Part shown: positions 22,973 through 31,063 of the stretch, piece by piece | Position numbering within the stretch: position 1 is the stretch's first letter | How the letters are laid out: each line of letters begins with the position of its first letter | Assembly: GCF_015024225.1 (NCBI RefSeq) | Contig: NZ_JACJGM010000032.1 | Location: forward strand, 1 to 32,244 | DNA length: 32,244 nt | Reading direction: 5' to 3' | From: Nocardioides lijunqiniae | Lineage (GTDB): Bacteria; Actinomycetota; Actinomycetes; Propionibacteriales; Nocardioidaceae | Made by a program: the position numbers and the translations under genes | Notes under the pieces: generated by a model | Told to the model about the DNA's origin: nothing | Databases searched by the model: none | What the model saw: the letters and a program-made list of their open reading frames with translations, nothing else

Positions 22973-24907
22973 ATGGCACGCCGTTGGATGCGGGTCCTGC
23001 GGACCCCGCTCGGGCTGACCACGGGGGTGCTCGTGGCCGCCGTGGTGGTCCTGGCGATCGTCGCCCCGATCCTGTGGGGCGACCGCGCGGACGCCGTCGA
23101 CACCGACAACATCCTCACCGGCCCCTCGGCCGAGCACTGGGCCGGCACCGACGGCCTGGGCCGCGACATCTTCTTCCGCTCGCTCGTGGCCAGCCGCCTG
23201 TCCCTGGAGCTGGCGCTGGTCGCGACGGTGCTGGGCGTGGTGGTCGGCCTGCTGCTCGGCACGGCCCCCCTCCTCGTGGGGCGTCGCCTCGGCCGCCTGG
23301 TCACTGCCGGCGTCAACATCGCGGTGGCCTTCCCGGGCCTGCTGCTCGCGCTCTTCTTCGCGGTGGTCTTCGGGGTCGGCGCCACCGGCGCCGTCCTCGC
23401 GATCGGGCTCGCCGGGGCGCCGTCGTTCGCGCGGCTGGTGCAGACCCTCGTGGCCGGCGTCGCCTCGCTGGACTACGTGTCCGCGGCCCGCGTCGCCGGC
23501 GTCGGACGGGTGCGGATCCTGCTGCGCCACGTGCTGCCCAACATCGCCGAGCCGCTCGTCGTCAACGCGACGCTCGCCGCCGGCGGCGCGCTGCTCGCCT
23601 TCGCCGGCCTGTCCTTCCTGGGCCTCGGCGTCCAGCAGCCCAGCTACGACTGGGGCCGCCTGCTCTTCGAGGGCATCGGCACCATCTACGTCAACCCCAT
23701 GGCGGCGTTCGCGCCCGGGCTGGCCGTGCTGATCGCCGGCCTGGCCTTCAACCTCTTCGGCGAGTCCGTGGCCAAGGGCCTCGGCGTCACGACCGTCGGG
23801 GGCGTCCCGGTGCTCCCGGCCAACGACGCGAAGCGCTCCGGCGCCGGCGAGGACGAGCACAGCACGGCGGACGCCGCGCGGCCCTCGCCCTCCGACCTCG
23901 TGCTCGACGTGCAGGACCTGCGGGTCTCCTTCCCCGGCGCCGACGGCCCGATCCGTCCGGTGCGCGGCGTGACCTTCTCCGTGCGCCACGGCGAGGCGCT
24001 CGGCGTGGTGGGGGAGTCCGGCTCCGGCAAGTCGCTGACGGCGCTCGCCGTCGCCCAGCTCATCGAGGAGCCGGGCCACGTCGACGCGGCGCGGCTGGAC
24101 TTCCGCGGCGAGGACCTGCGCGAGGGGCCGCGGGCCCACCGTCACCTGCTCGGCACGTCGATGGCCATGGTCTTCCAGGACCCGATGACGTCCTTCAACC
24201 CGACCCGGCGCATGGGCGGCCAGCTCGCCGAGGTCGCCGTCCACCACCAGGGGATGACCCGCAAGCAGGCCCTGGCCCGCGCCGTCGACCGGCTGCGCGC
24301 CGTGCGCGTGCCCGACCCCGAGAAGCGCGCCACCCAGTACCCGCACGAGTTCTCCGGCGGCATGCGCCAGCGGGCCATGATCGGCATGGGCGTGATGGGC
24401 AACCCGTCGCTGATCATCGCCGACGAGCCCACGACCGCCCTGGACGTCACCGTGCAGCAGCAGGTGCTGGACCTGCTCCAGTCCATCCGTGACGAGGACG
24501 ACGTCGCGCTGGTGCTCATCAGCCACGACGTCACCGTCGTCGGCGAGGTCTGCGACCGGGTGCTCGTCATGTACGCCGGACGCATCGTGGAGGACCTGCC
24601 CGCCGACCAGCTCGACGGCGGCGCCCGCCACCCCTACACGCGGGCGCTCGTGGCCGCGGTGCCCGACATGCACACCGACCTCGAGCAGCCGCTGGCCGTC
24701 GTGCCGGGGCGGCCCGTGGACCCTGCCGACGTACCGGTCGGGTGCGCGTTCGCGGCCCGCTGCCCGCTGGCCGACGACCACTGCCGTGCGGTCGACCCGC
24801 CGCTGGCGCCCGTCGGCGACGGCATCTCGGTCGCCTGCTGGCACGCCGGGGAGCCGCTCGGCCTCGACGAGGAGACCGGAGAGCTGATGGAGGCCGAGAC
24901 CGTATGA
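22973..24907 (+). CDS. Permease-ATPase fusion of the peptide importer (DppC-DppD)
   Basis: The 644-residue protein joins two transporter parts that are usually separate. Residues 1-270 are a DppC-type permease (AEHWAGTDGLGRDIFFRSL; EAA loop DYVSAARVAGVGRVRILLRHVLPN at about 168-190). A linker of about 35 polar residues follows, and residues 308-644 are a DppD-type ATPase with Walker A GESGSGKS (347-354), FSGGMRQRAMIG, Walker B IIADEPTTALD, ISHD, and the Cys-rich oligopeptide-type C-terminus (CAFAARCPLADDHC). Such fusions occur in actinobacterial peptide/nickel transporters. The start is ATG 22973, with GGAGGAC just upstream, 1 bp after the previous stop. Both halves look intact, with no frameshift between them. 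Confidence 0.93.
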   Translation: MARRWMRVLRTPLGLTTGVLVAAVVVLAIVAPILWGDRADAVDTDNILTGPSAEHWAGTDGLGRDIFFRSLVASRLSLELALVATVLGVVVGLLLGTAPLLVGRRLGRLVTAGVNIAVAFPGLLLALFFAVVFGVGATGAVLAIGLAGAPSFARLVQTLVAGVASLDYVSAARVAGVGRVRILLRHVLPNIAEPLVVNATLAAGGALLAFAGLSFLGLGVQQPSYDWGRLLFEGIGTIYVNPMAAFAPGLAVLIAGLAFNLFGESVAKGLGVTTVGGVPVLPANDAKRSGAGEDEHSTADAARPSPSDLVLDVQDLRVSFPGADGPIRPVRGVTFSVRHGEALGVVGESGSGKSLTALAVAQLIEEPGHVDAARLDFRGEDLREGPRAHRHLLGTSMAMVFQDPMTSFNPTRRMGGQLAEVAVHHQGMTRKQALARAVDRLRAVRVPDPEKRATQYPHEFSGGMRQRAMIGMGVMGNPSLIIADEPTTALDVTVQQQVLDLLQSIRDEDDVALVLISHDVTVVGEVCDRVLVMYAGRIVEDLPADQLDGGARHPYTRALVAAVPDMHTDLEQPLAVVPGRPVDPADVPVGCAFAARCPLADDHCRAVDPPLAPVGDGISVACWHAGEPLGLDEETGELMEAETV

Positions 24908-25689
24908 GCGAGCTCCGGTTCGACGACGTCACCGTCCGCTACGGCACCGCCCGCCGGCCCTTCACGGCCGTCGACGGCGTCAGCCTGACGGTCCCGGCCG
25001 GGCAGGTCGTCGGCCTGGTCGGCGAGTCCGGCTCGGGCAAGTCCACCCTGGCCCGCGCCGCGGTGGGCCTGGCCCCCGTGCACTCCGGGCAGATCCTGCT
25101 CGACGGGGAGCCGGTGCCGCGCCGCGGCCGGGTGCGCCCGCTGCAGATGGTGTTCCAGGACCCGTTCTCCTCCCTCGACCCGCGCATGACCATCGGCGAG
25201 AGCATCGCCGAGCCGATGCCGCCCGGTCCCTCCCGCGCCGAGCGCAAGCGGGAGGTGCAGCGGCTGCTGTCGCTGGTGCACCTGGACCCGGTCATGGCCG
25301 GCGCGCTGCCGGGGCGGCTCTCCGGCGGCCAGCGCCAGCGCGCAGCGCTCGCCCGTGCCCTGGCCGGCCAGCCGAAGGTCGTGATCGCCGACGAGATCAC
25401 CTCCGCGCTCGACGTCTCCATCCAGGGCGCCGTGCTCAACCTGGTGCGCGAGCTGCAGCGCGAGCTGGGCCTGTCGATCCTGTTCATCTCCCACAACCTC
25501 GCGGTCGTCCGCTACGTCGCGAGCCACGTGGCCGTGATGTACCAGGGGCAGATCGTCGAGCAGGGCCCCGTCTCCGAGGTCCTGGTCGCCCCCCGCCACG
25601 ACTACACCCGCGAGCTCCTGGCCGCCGTGCCCGGCTCGCGTCCCTCCCCCCAGGCCCACCCGGCCGCCACAGCCAGGAGCTCCTCGTGA
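24904..25689 (+). CDS. Peptide importer ATPase (DppF type)
   Basis: The 261-residue ATPase has Walker A GESGSGKST, Q-loop MVFQDPFSSLDPRMT, signature LSGGQRQRAALARAL, Walker B VVIADEITSALD with intact Glu, and switch FISHN. It pairs with the ATPase half of the preceding fusion to drive import. ATG 24904 overlaps that gene's stop (ATGA), and its own stop overlaps the next gene's GTG (GTGA). It lacks the long Cys-containing oligopeptide tail that its partner carries and ends in a short Pro/Ser/Ala tail. Confidence 0.93.
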   Translation: MSELRFDDVTVRYGTARRPFTAVDGVSLTVPAGQVVGLVGESGSGKSTLARAAVGLAPVHSGQILLDGEPVPRRGRVRPLQMVFQDPFSSLDPRMTIGESIAEPMPPGPSRAERKREVQRLLSLVHLDPVMAGALPGRLSGGQRQRAALARALAGQPKVVIADEITSALDVSIQGAVLNLVRELQRELGLSILFISHNLAVVRYVASHVAVMYQGQIVEQGPVSEVLVAPRHDYTRELLAAVPGSRPSPQAHPAATARSSS

Positions 25690-28600
25690 CCCGACGGATG
25701 CGCATCGACGACCTCACCGCCCTCGCGGTGCCCTCCCAGCCGGCCCTGTCGCCCGACGGGTCCCGCGTGGCCTACGTCGTCCGCACGATCGACGAGGAGC
25801 AGGACACCCACGTCGACCGGCTGTGGACGGTCGGCACGGCGGACGGTGCCGCACCGTCGCGGCCGCTGACCGGCGGCACCTCCGACACGGCCCCCCGCTG
25901 GTCGCCCGACGGCTCCCGGCTCGCCTTCCTGCGCGCGCAGGACGACGCCGCCCAGGTGTGGCTGCTGCCCGCCGACGGCGGCGAGCCGGAGCAGGCCACG
26001 TCCCTGCCGCTCGGCGCCGGCGCGGCGGTGTGGAGCCCCGACTGCAGCCGGATCGCCTTCGCCGCCGCCGTCGACCCCTCGCCCCGCGGCACCGGTCCGA
26101 TCGTGGCCAGCCGGCTCGACTACCAGGCCGACGGCGCCGGCATGGTCGGGTCCGTGCGCGCCCAGCTGCACGTGCTCGACGTCGCCAGCGGCGAGTGTCG
26201 CCAGCTGACCGACGGCGCCGAGAGCGCCGGCGAGCCGGTCTGGCTGGCCGACGGCCGCACGCTCGCGTTCACCCGCCGCGTGGGCGAGGACACCGACCTC
26301 ACCTTCCGCACCGCCGTGCACCTCCTCGACGTCGACGACGCCCAGGCCGGGGCCCGCGTGGTGGCGCTGGCGGACGGCGTCGCCGGCACGGTCGACGTCG
26401 CCGCCGACGGCAGCCTCCTGGTCGTCGGCTGGCCCGGCGACCCGCGCGGTCACGCCCACCTGCTGCGCGTGCCGCTCGACGGCGGCGACCCGGTCGACCT
26501 CGCCCCGGACCTCGACCGCAACGTCATGCCCGGCGCCACCGCCTACCCCGGCGCGCGCCCGGTCGACACGGGCGACGGCGTGCTGTTCTGCGTGCGCGAC
26601 CGCGGTTGCACCCACCTGCACCGCGTCGCGGACGGCGTCGTGAGCCCGGTGCTCGACGGCGACGGCCGCGTGGTCTCGGGCCTGACGGTCGTCGACGGCA
26701 CGGCGGCGGTCGCCCTGTCCACGCCGACGTCGTATGGCGAGATCGTCACCGTCGACCTGGCGACGGGCGACACCCGCGTGCTCACCGACCACGGCTCGTC
26801 GCTGGGCGACGTGGAGCTGTTCGAGCGGGTCTCGCGCACGTTCACGATCGGCGACGGCACCGAGGTCCAGGGCTGGGTCGTGCGCGACCCCGCGCTCACG
26901 TCGCCGGGCCCCCTGCTGGTCGACGTCCACGGCGGTCCGCACAACGCGTGGAACGACGCCGCCGACGAGATGCACCTCTACCACCAGGAGCTGGTCGCCC
27001 GCGGCTGGACCGTGCTGCTGGTCAACCCGCGCGGCAGCGACGGCTACGGCGAGGCGTTCTTCGACGCCGTCAACGGCACCTGGGGCGTCGCCGACGCCGC
27101 CGACTTCCTGGAGCCCGTCGACACGCTCGTCGCCGAGGGCGTGGCCGACCCGGCGCGCCTGGCGGTCACCGGCTACAGCTACGGCGGCTACATGACCTGC
27201 TACCTCACCGCCCACGACGACCGCTTCGCCGCGGCCGTCGCCGGCGGCGTCGTCAGCGACCTCACCAGCATGTACGGCACCTGCGACGACGGCGCCCTCA
27301 TGGGTGCCTTCGAGCTCGGCGGCACGCCGTGGGAGCAGCCCGAGGCCTACGCCGCGATGTCGCCGATCACGCGCGTCGCCGACGTCCGCACGCCCACCCT
27401 GATCCTGCACGGGGGCGGGGACCTGCGCTGCGACCTGGGCCAGGCCCAGCAGTGGCACACCTCGCTGCGCCAGCTCGGTGTCCCCACCGAGCTGGTGATC
27501 TACCCCGGGCAGGCGCACGAGTTCATCCTCACCGGGCGCCCCTCCCACCGACGCGACTACAACCGTCGGGTCGTCGCCTGGCTCGAGCAGCACGCCGTGG
27601 CCGGCGGACGCCCGCGCATCGACGTCGCCCACTGGGAGCACCGTCTCGCCCAGCTCGCCGAGCGCCACGGCGTGCCCGGCGCCCAGCTCGGCATCCTGCG
27701 CTACTCGCCCGACGGCGAGGACGAGGTCGTGACCGCCGCCCACGGGGTGCTGCACGTCGAGAGCGGGGTGCAGGCGACGCCCGACTCGCTCTTCCAGATC
27801 GGCTCGATCTCCAAGGTGTGGACCGCCACCGTCGCCATGCAGCTGGTCGACGAGGGCCTCCTCGAGCTCGACGCCCCCGTCGTCGAGGTGCTGCCCGAGC
27901 TCCGGCTCTCCGACCCCGAGGTCACCAAGACCGTCACCCTGCGCCACCTGCTCAACCACACCAGCGGCATCGACGGCGACGTCTTCACCGACACCGGCCG
28001 CGGTGACGACTGCCTGGAGAAGTACGTCGACCTGCTCGCCGACGCCGGGCAGAACCACCCGCTCGGCGCCACCTGGTCCTACTGCAACTCCGGCTACTCG
28101 CTGATGGGCCGGCTGATCGAGAAGGTCACCGGGTCCACGTGGGACCAGGCGATGCGCGACCGGCTGTTCACGCCGCTGGGCCTCACCCGCACGGTCACGC
28201 TCCCCGAGGAGGCGCTCCTGCACAGCGCGGCCACGGGCCACCTCGAGCACGACGGCGAGCAGATCGTGGCGCCGGTGTGGCAGCTGCCGCGCTCGTTGGG
28301 CCCGGCCGGACTGATCACCGCCACGGCCGCGGACGTGCTGGCCTTCGCCCGGATGCACCTCACCGGCGGCGTGGCCGCCGACGGCACCCGGCTGCTGAGC
28401 CAGGAGAGCGCCGATGCGATGACCTCGCACCAGGCCGACCTGCCCGACAAGCTCGTCCTCGGCGACTCGTGGGGCCTGGGCTGGATCCGCTTCGGCTGGG
28501 GCGGGCACCGCCTCGTGGGCCACGACGGCAACACGATCGGCCAGGCGGCGTTCCTGCGGATCCTGCCCGAGCAGGGTCTGGCGGTCACGCTGCTCACCAA

Positions 28601-28988
28601 CGGCGGCCACACCCGCGACCTCTACCAGGACCTCTACCGCGAGCTGTTCGCCGAGCTCGCCGGCGTGGAGATGGCCGAGCCGTTCGTCCCGCTCGCCGAC
28701 GCCGAGGTCGACATCACGCCGTACGTCGGCAGGTACGAGCGGCACTCTGTCCTGACCGAGATCCTCGACGGCGAGGACGGTCCCACGATGCGCACCACGA
28801 TCAGCGGACCGATCGCGGAGATGGTGCCCGACCCGGTCGACGAGTACCCGCTCGTGCCCGCCGGGCCCGGACTGTTCGCCGTACGGCCGCCGGGGGTGGA
28901 GACCTGGGCGCCCGTCACGTTCTACGAGCTCCCGACCGGCGAGCGCTACCTCCACTTCGGCGTGCGCGCCACGCCGCGGGTGGACTGA
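25686..28988 (+). CDS. S9 peptidase fused to an S12 SxxK hydrolase
   Basis: The 1100-residue protein carries two complete hydrolases. Residues 1-640 are an S9 acylaminoacyl/prolyl-oligopeptidase: a WD-like propeller with repeated WSPDGSRLAF-type blades, then an alpha/beta hydrolase with Ser498 (GYSYGGYM), Asp579 (HGGGDLRCD) and His611 (GQAHEF). Residues about 645-1100 are a beta-lactamase-fold hydrolase with Ser707-Ile-Ser-Lys710, Tyr799-Cys-Asn801 and GHDGNTIGQ. No signal peptide is present, so both act in the cytosol. GTG 25686 is chosen because GGAG lies 6-7 nt before it; ATG 25698 is an alternative. The S12 half is a paralogue of the stand-alone hydrolase at 18869. Removing N-terminal residues or acyl-residues from imported peptides is inferred, possibly with different stereospecificity in the two halves. 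Confidence 0.92.
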   Translation: MTRRMRIDDLTALAVPSQPALSPDGSRVAYVVRTIDEEQDTHVDRLWTVGTADGAAPSRPLTGGTSDTAPRWSPDGSRLAFLRAQDDAAQVWLLPADGGEPEQATSLPLGAGAAVWSPDCSRIAFAAAVDPSPRGTGPIVASRLDYQADGAGMVGSVRAQLHVLDVASGECRQLTDGAESAGEPVWLADGRTLAFTRRVGEDTDLTFRTAVHLLDVDDAQAGARVVALADGVAGTVDVAADGSLLVVGWPGDPRGHAHLLRVPLDGGDPVDLAPDLDRNVMPGATAYPGARPVDTGDGVLFCVRDRGCTHLHRVADGVVSPVLDGDGRVVSGLTVVDGTAAVALSTPTSYGEIVTVDLATGDTRVLTDHGSSLGDVELFERVSRTFTIGDGTEVQGWVVRDPALTSPGPLLVDVHGGPHNAWNDAADEMHLYHQELVARGWTVLLVNPRGSDGYGEAFFDAVNGTWGVADAADFLEPVDTLVAEGVADPARLAVTGYSYGGYMTCYLTAHDDRFAAAVAGGVVSDLTSMYGTCDDGALMGAFELGGTPWEQPEAYAAMSPITRVADVRTPTLILHGGGDLRCDLGQAQQWHTSLRQLGVPTELVIYPGQAHEFILTGRPSHRRDYNRRVVAWLEQHAVAGGRPRIDVAHWEHRLAQLAERHGVPGAQLGILRYSPDGEDEVVTAAHGVLHVESGVQATPDSLFQIGSISKVWTATVAMQLVDEGLLELDAPVVEVLPELRLSDPEVTKTVTLRHLLNHTSGIDGDVFTDTGRGDDCLEKYVDLLADAGQNHPLGATWSYCNSGYSLMGRLIEKVTGSTWDQAMRDRLFTPLGLTRTVTLPEEALLHSAATGHLEHDGEQIVAPVWQLPRSLGPAGLITATAADVLAFARMHLTGGVAADGTRLLSQESADAMTSHQADLPDKLVLGDSWGLGWIRFGWGGHRLVGHDGNTIGQAAFLRILPEQGLAVTLLTNGGHTRDLYQDLYRELFAELAGVEMAEPFVPLADAEVDITPYVGRYERHSVLTEILDGEDGPTMRTTISGPIAEMVPDPVDEYPLVPAGPGLFAVRPPGVETWAPVTFYELPTGERYLHFGVRATPRVD

Positions 28989-30143
28989 ATGGACGCCTTC
29001 CTGGCCGACCTGCGCGAGCTCGTCGAGTGCGAGTCGCCGTCGTCGGACCACGGTGCGGTGGCCCGCTCGGCCGACGTCGTCGCCCGCGTCGGCGCCGCCC
29101 ACCTCGGGGCCGAGCCCGAGCGGATCGTGCTCGACGGCGTCACCCACCTGCGGTGGGTCCTCGGCAGCGGCTCCCGGCGGGTGCTCCTGGTCGGCCACCA
29201 CGACACGGTGTGGCCGCTGGGCACGCTCGCGGTGCGCCCGTTCTCCGTGGAGGACGGCGTGGTCCGCGGGCCGGGCTGCTTCGACATGCTCACGGGCCTG
29301 GTCATGGCCTTCCACGCGCTGGGCTCGCTCGCCGCCGACGGGGGACCGGAGGCGCTGGACGGCGTGACCGTCCTCGTGACCGGGGACGAGGAGCTCGGCT
29401 CGCCCACCTCGCGCGGACTCATCGAGGACGAGGCGCGGCTGGCCTCCGCCGCCCTGGTGCTCGAGGCCTCCGCCGACGGGGGTGCGCTCAAGACCGAGCG
29501 CAAGGGCGTCTCGCTCTACGACGTACGCCTGCACGGGCGGGCCGCGCACGCAGGGCTCGAGCCCGAGCGCGGCGTCAACGCCACGCTGGAGCTCGCCCAC
29601 CAGGCACTGGTCGTGGCGGCCCTTGGCGACCCCGACCTCGGCACCACCGTCACCCCGACCGCCGGGCGCTCCGGCACCACCACCAACACGGTCCCGGCCG
29701 CCGCGTCGTTCGCCGTGGACGCGCGGGTGCGGACGGTGGCCGAGCAGGACCGCGTGGACGCCGCGATGCGCGCGCTGCGCCCCGTGCTCGAGGGCGCCCG
29801 CGTCGAGGTGCTCGGGGGCCCCAACCGCCCGCCCCTGGAGCGGGCCATGTCCACCGCGCTGCTCGAGCGCGCCCAGGGGGTGGCCGGCCGGCTCGGTCTG
29901 CCGGCGCTCACCTCGGTCGCGGTCGGCGGCGCCTCCGACGGCAACTTCACCGCGGGCGTCGGCACCCCCACGCTGGACGGGCTGGGCGCCGTCGGCGGCG
30001 GTGCGCACGCCGACCACGAGCACGTGCTGGTGGCGCCGATCGAGGGCCGCACGGCGCTTCTCGCGCGGCTCGTCGCGGACCTGCTGGCCGAGCCGTTGCG
30101 CGCGACGAACGACCTGCACCCGACTGGTGCGGTGCGACCATGA
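28989..30143 (+). CDS. M20 metallo-deacylase/peptidase (CPG2-like)
   Basis: The 384-residue enzyme has the di-zinc M20 motifs: His70 and Asp72 (GHHDTV), bridging Asp99 (GPGCFDM), Glu134/Glu135 (DEELGS; base and ligand), Glu159 (LVLEAS) and His340 (GAHADHEHV), as in glutamate carboxypeptidase CPG2. The dimerisation domain begins GVSLYDVRLHGRAAHAG. M20 enzymes cleave C-terminal residues or N-acyl groups from amino acids. The following genes encode a GNAT transferase and an NSAR-like racemase, so N-succinyl-L-amino acid desuccinylase is the role I favour. ATG 28989 follows the previous stop with no gap, and the stop overlaps the next start (ATGA). No signal peptide. Confidence 0.9.
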   Translation: MDAFLADLRELVECESPSSDHGAVARSADVVARVGAAHLGAEPERIVLDGVTHLRWVLGSGSRRVLLVGHHDTVWPLGTLAVRPFSVEDGVVRGPGCFDMLTGLVMAFHALGSLAADGGPEALDGVTVLVTGDEELGSPTSRGLIEDEARLASAALVLEASADGGALKTERKGVSLYDVRLHGRAAHAGLEPERGVNATLELAHQALVVAALGDPDLGTTVTPTAGRSGTTTNTVPAAASFAVDARVRTVAEQDRVDAAMRALRPVLEGARVEVLGGPNRPPLERAMSTALLERAQGVAGRLGLPALTSVAVGGASDGNFTAGVGTPTLDGLGAVGGGAHADHEHVLVAPIEGRTALLARLVADLLAEPLRATNDLHPTGAVRP

Positions 30144-31063
30144 CGAGCGGGGAGAACCTCGCCAGCATGGGTGTCGTGACCAACGTGACCGCGCCTCGGG
30201 CGCCCGACCTCGACCTGGCGGTCCAGGCCGCCGACGCCGCGGCGCTCGCCGCGGGGGTCTCCGTGCGCGAGGTCCTGGACCTGCAGGAGCTCGGGCTGGT
30301 CGTCGACCTCTTCGCCACGATCTGGGGGCGCGACGAGAACCCGCCGGTGACCCTCGAGCTCCTGCGTGCCTTCACCAAGGCCGGCAACTACGTCGGCGGC
30401 GCCTTCGAGGGCGGCCGGCTCGTCGGCGCGTGCGTCGGCTTCTTCCACGCCCCGGCCGAGGACGCGCTGCACAGCCACATCGCGGGCGTCTCCTCCACCG
30501 CCGTGGGGCGCAGCGTCGGCTTCGCGCTCAAGCTCCACCAGCGCTCCTGGGCCCTGCTGCGCGGCGTGTCGGAGATCGCGTGGACCTACGACCCGCTGGT
30601 GAGCCGCAACGCCCACTTCAACCTGGTCAAGCTCGGCGCCCTGCCGGCGGAGTACCTGCCGAACTTCTACGGCGCCATGCCCGACCGCATCAACGGCGCC
30701 GACGACTCCGACCGGCTCCTGGTCCGCTGGCCGCTGCGCTCGGCGGAGGTCCAGGCCGCGGCGTCGGGGGACGCCGTCCGGGAGCCGGTCGGTCCGAACG
30801 CCGTGGTGGCGCTGTCCGTCGGACCCGACGGCCTGCCGGTCCGGGGGCGCCTCGACGGCGACACCTCGCTGGTGGCCGTCCCCGCCGACATCGAGACCCT
30901 GCGGCGCGTCGACCCGCAGGCTGCCCAGCAGTGGCGGCACGCTGTCCGCGAGGTGCTCACCGAGCTGGTGGCCGACGGCTCGCGCATCACCGGCTTCGAC
31001 CGCACGGGCGGCTACGTCGTCCGCCGTACCCCCGATCCCCTCCGAGACGGAGCTCTCCGATGA
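30140..31063 (+). CDS. COG3375-type GNAT, probable amino acid N-succinyltransferase
   Basis: The 307-residue protein looks like the COG3375 branch of the GNAT superfamily, which typically sits beside NSAR/OSBS genes. It has a central GNAT domain at about 50-165 (LGLVVDLFATIWG; YVGGAFEGGRLVGACVGFF) with the acyl-CoA loop GRSVGFALKLHQRSWAL (123-139), then a conserved WTYDPLVSRNAHFNLVKLGA and LPNFYG segment. In Geobacillus the enzyme next to NSAR succinylates D-amino acids from succinyl-CoA; that role is inferred here. ATG 30140 overlaps the M20 stop, and ATG 30167 is a possible alternative start. The stop overlaps the NSAR start (ATGA). The C-terminal 110 residues have no motif I recognise. Confidence 0.85.
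   Translation: MTSGENLASMGVVTNVTAPRAPDLDLAVQAADAAALAAGVSVREVLDLQELGLVVDLFATIWGRDENPPVTLELLRAFTKAGNYVGGAFEGGRLVGACVGFFHAPAEDALHSHIAGVSSTAVGRSVGFALKLHQRSWALLRGVSEIAWTYDPLVSRNAHFNLVKLGALPAEYLPNFYGAMPDRINGADDSDRLLVRWPLRSAEVQAAASGDAVREPVGPNAVVALSVGPDGLPVRGRLDGDTSLVAVPADIETLRRVDPQAAQQWRHAVREVLTELVADGSRITGFDRTGGYVVRRTPDPLRDGALR

Noticed and set aside
25602..30119. A 1505-codon open frame on the minus strand opposite the peptidase and M20 genes
   Set aside because: It is a stop-poor shadow frame of GC-rich coding DNA; its composition is Gly/Ala/Arg/Val/His-rich, with no domain motif, and the plus-strand genes there are intact enzymes.
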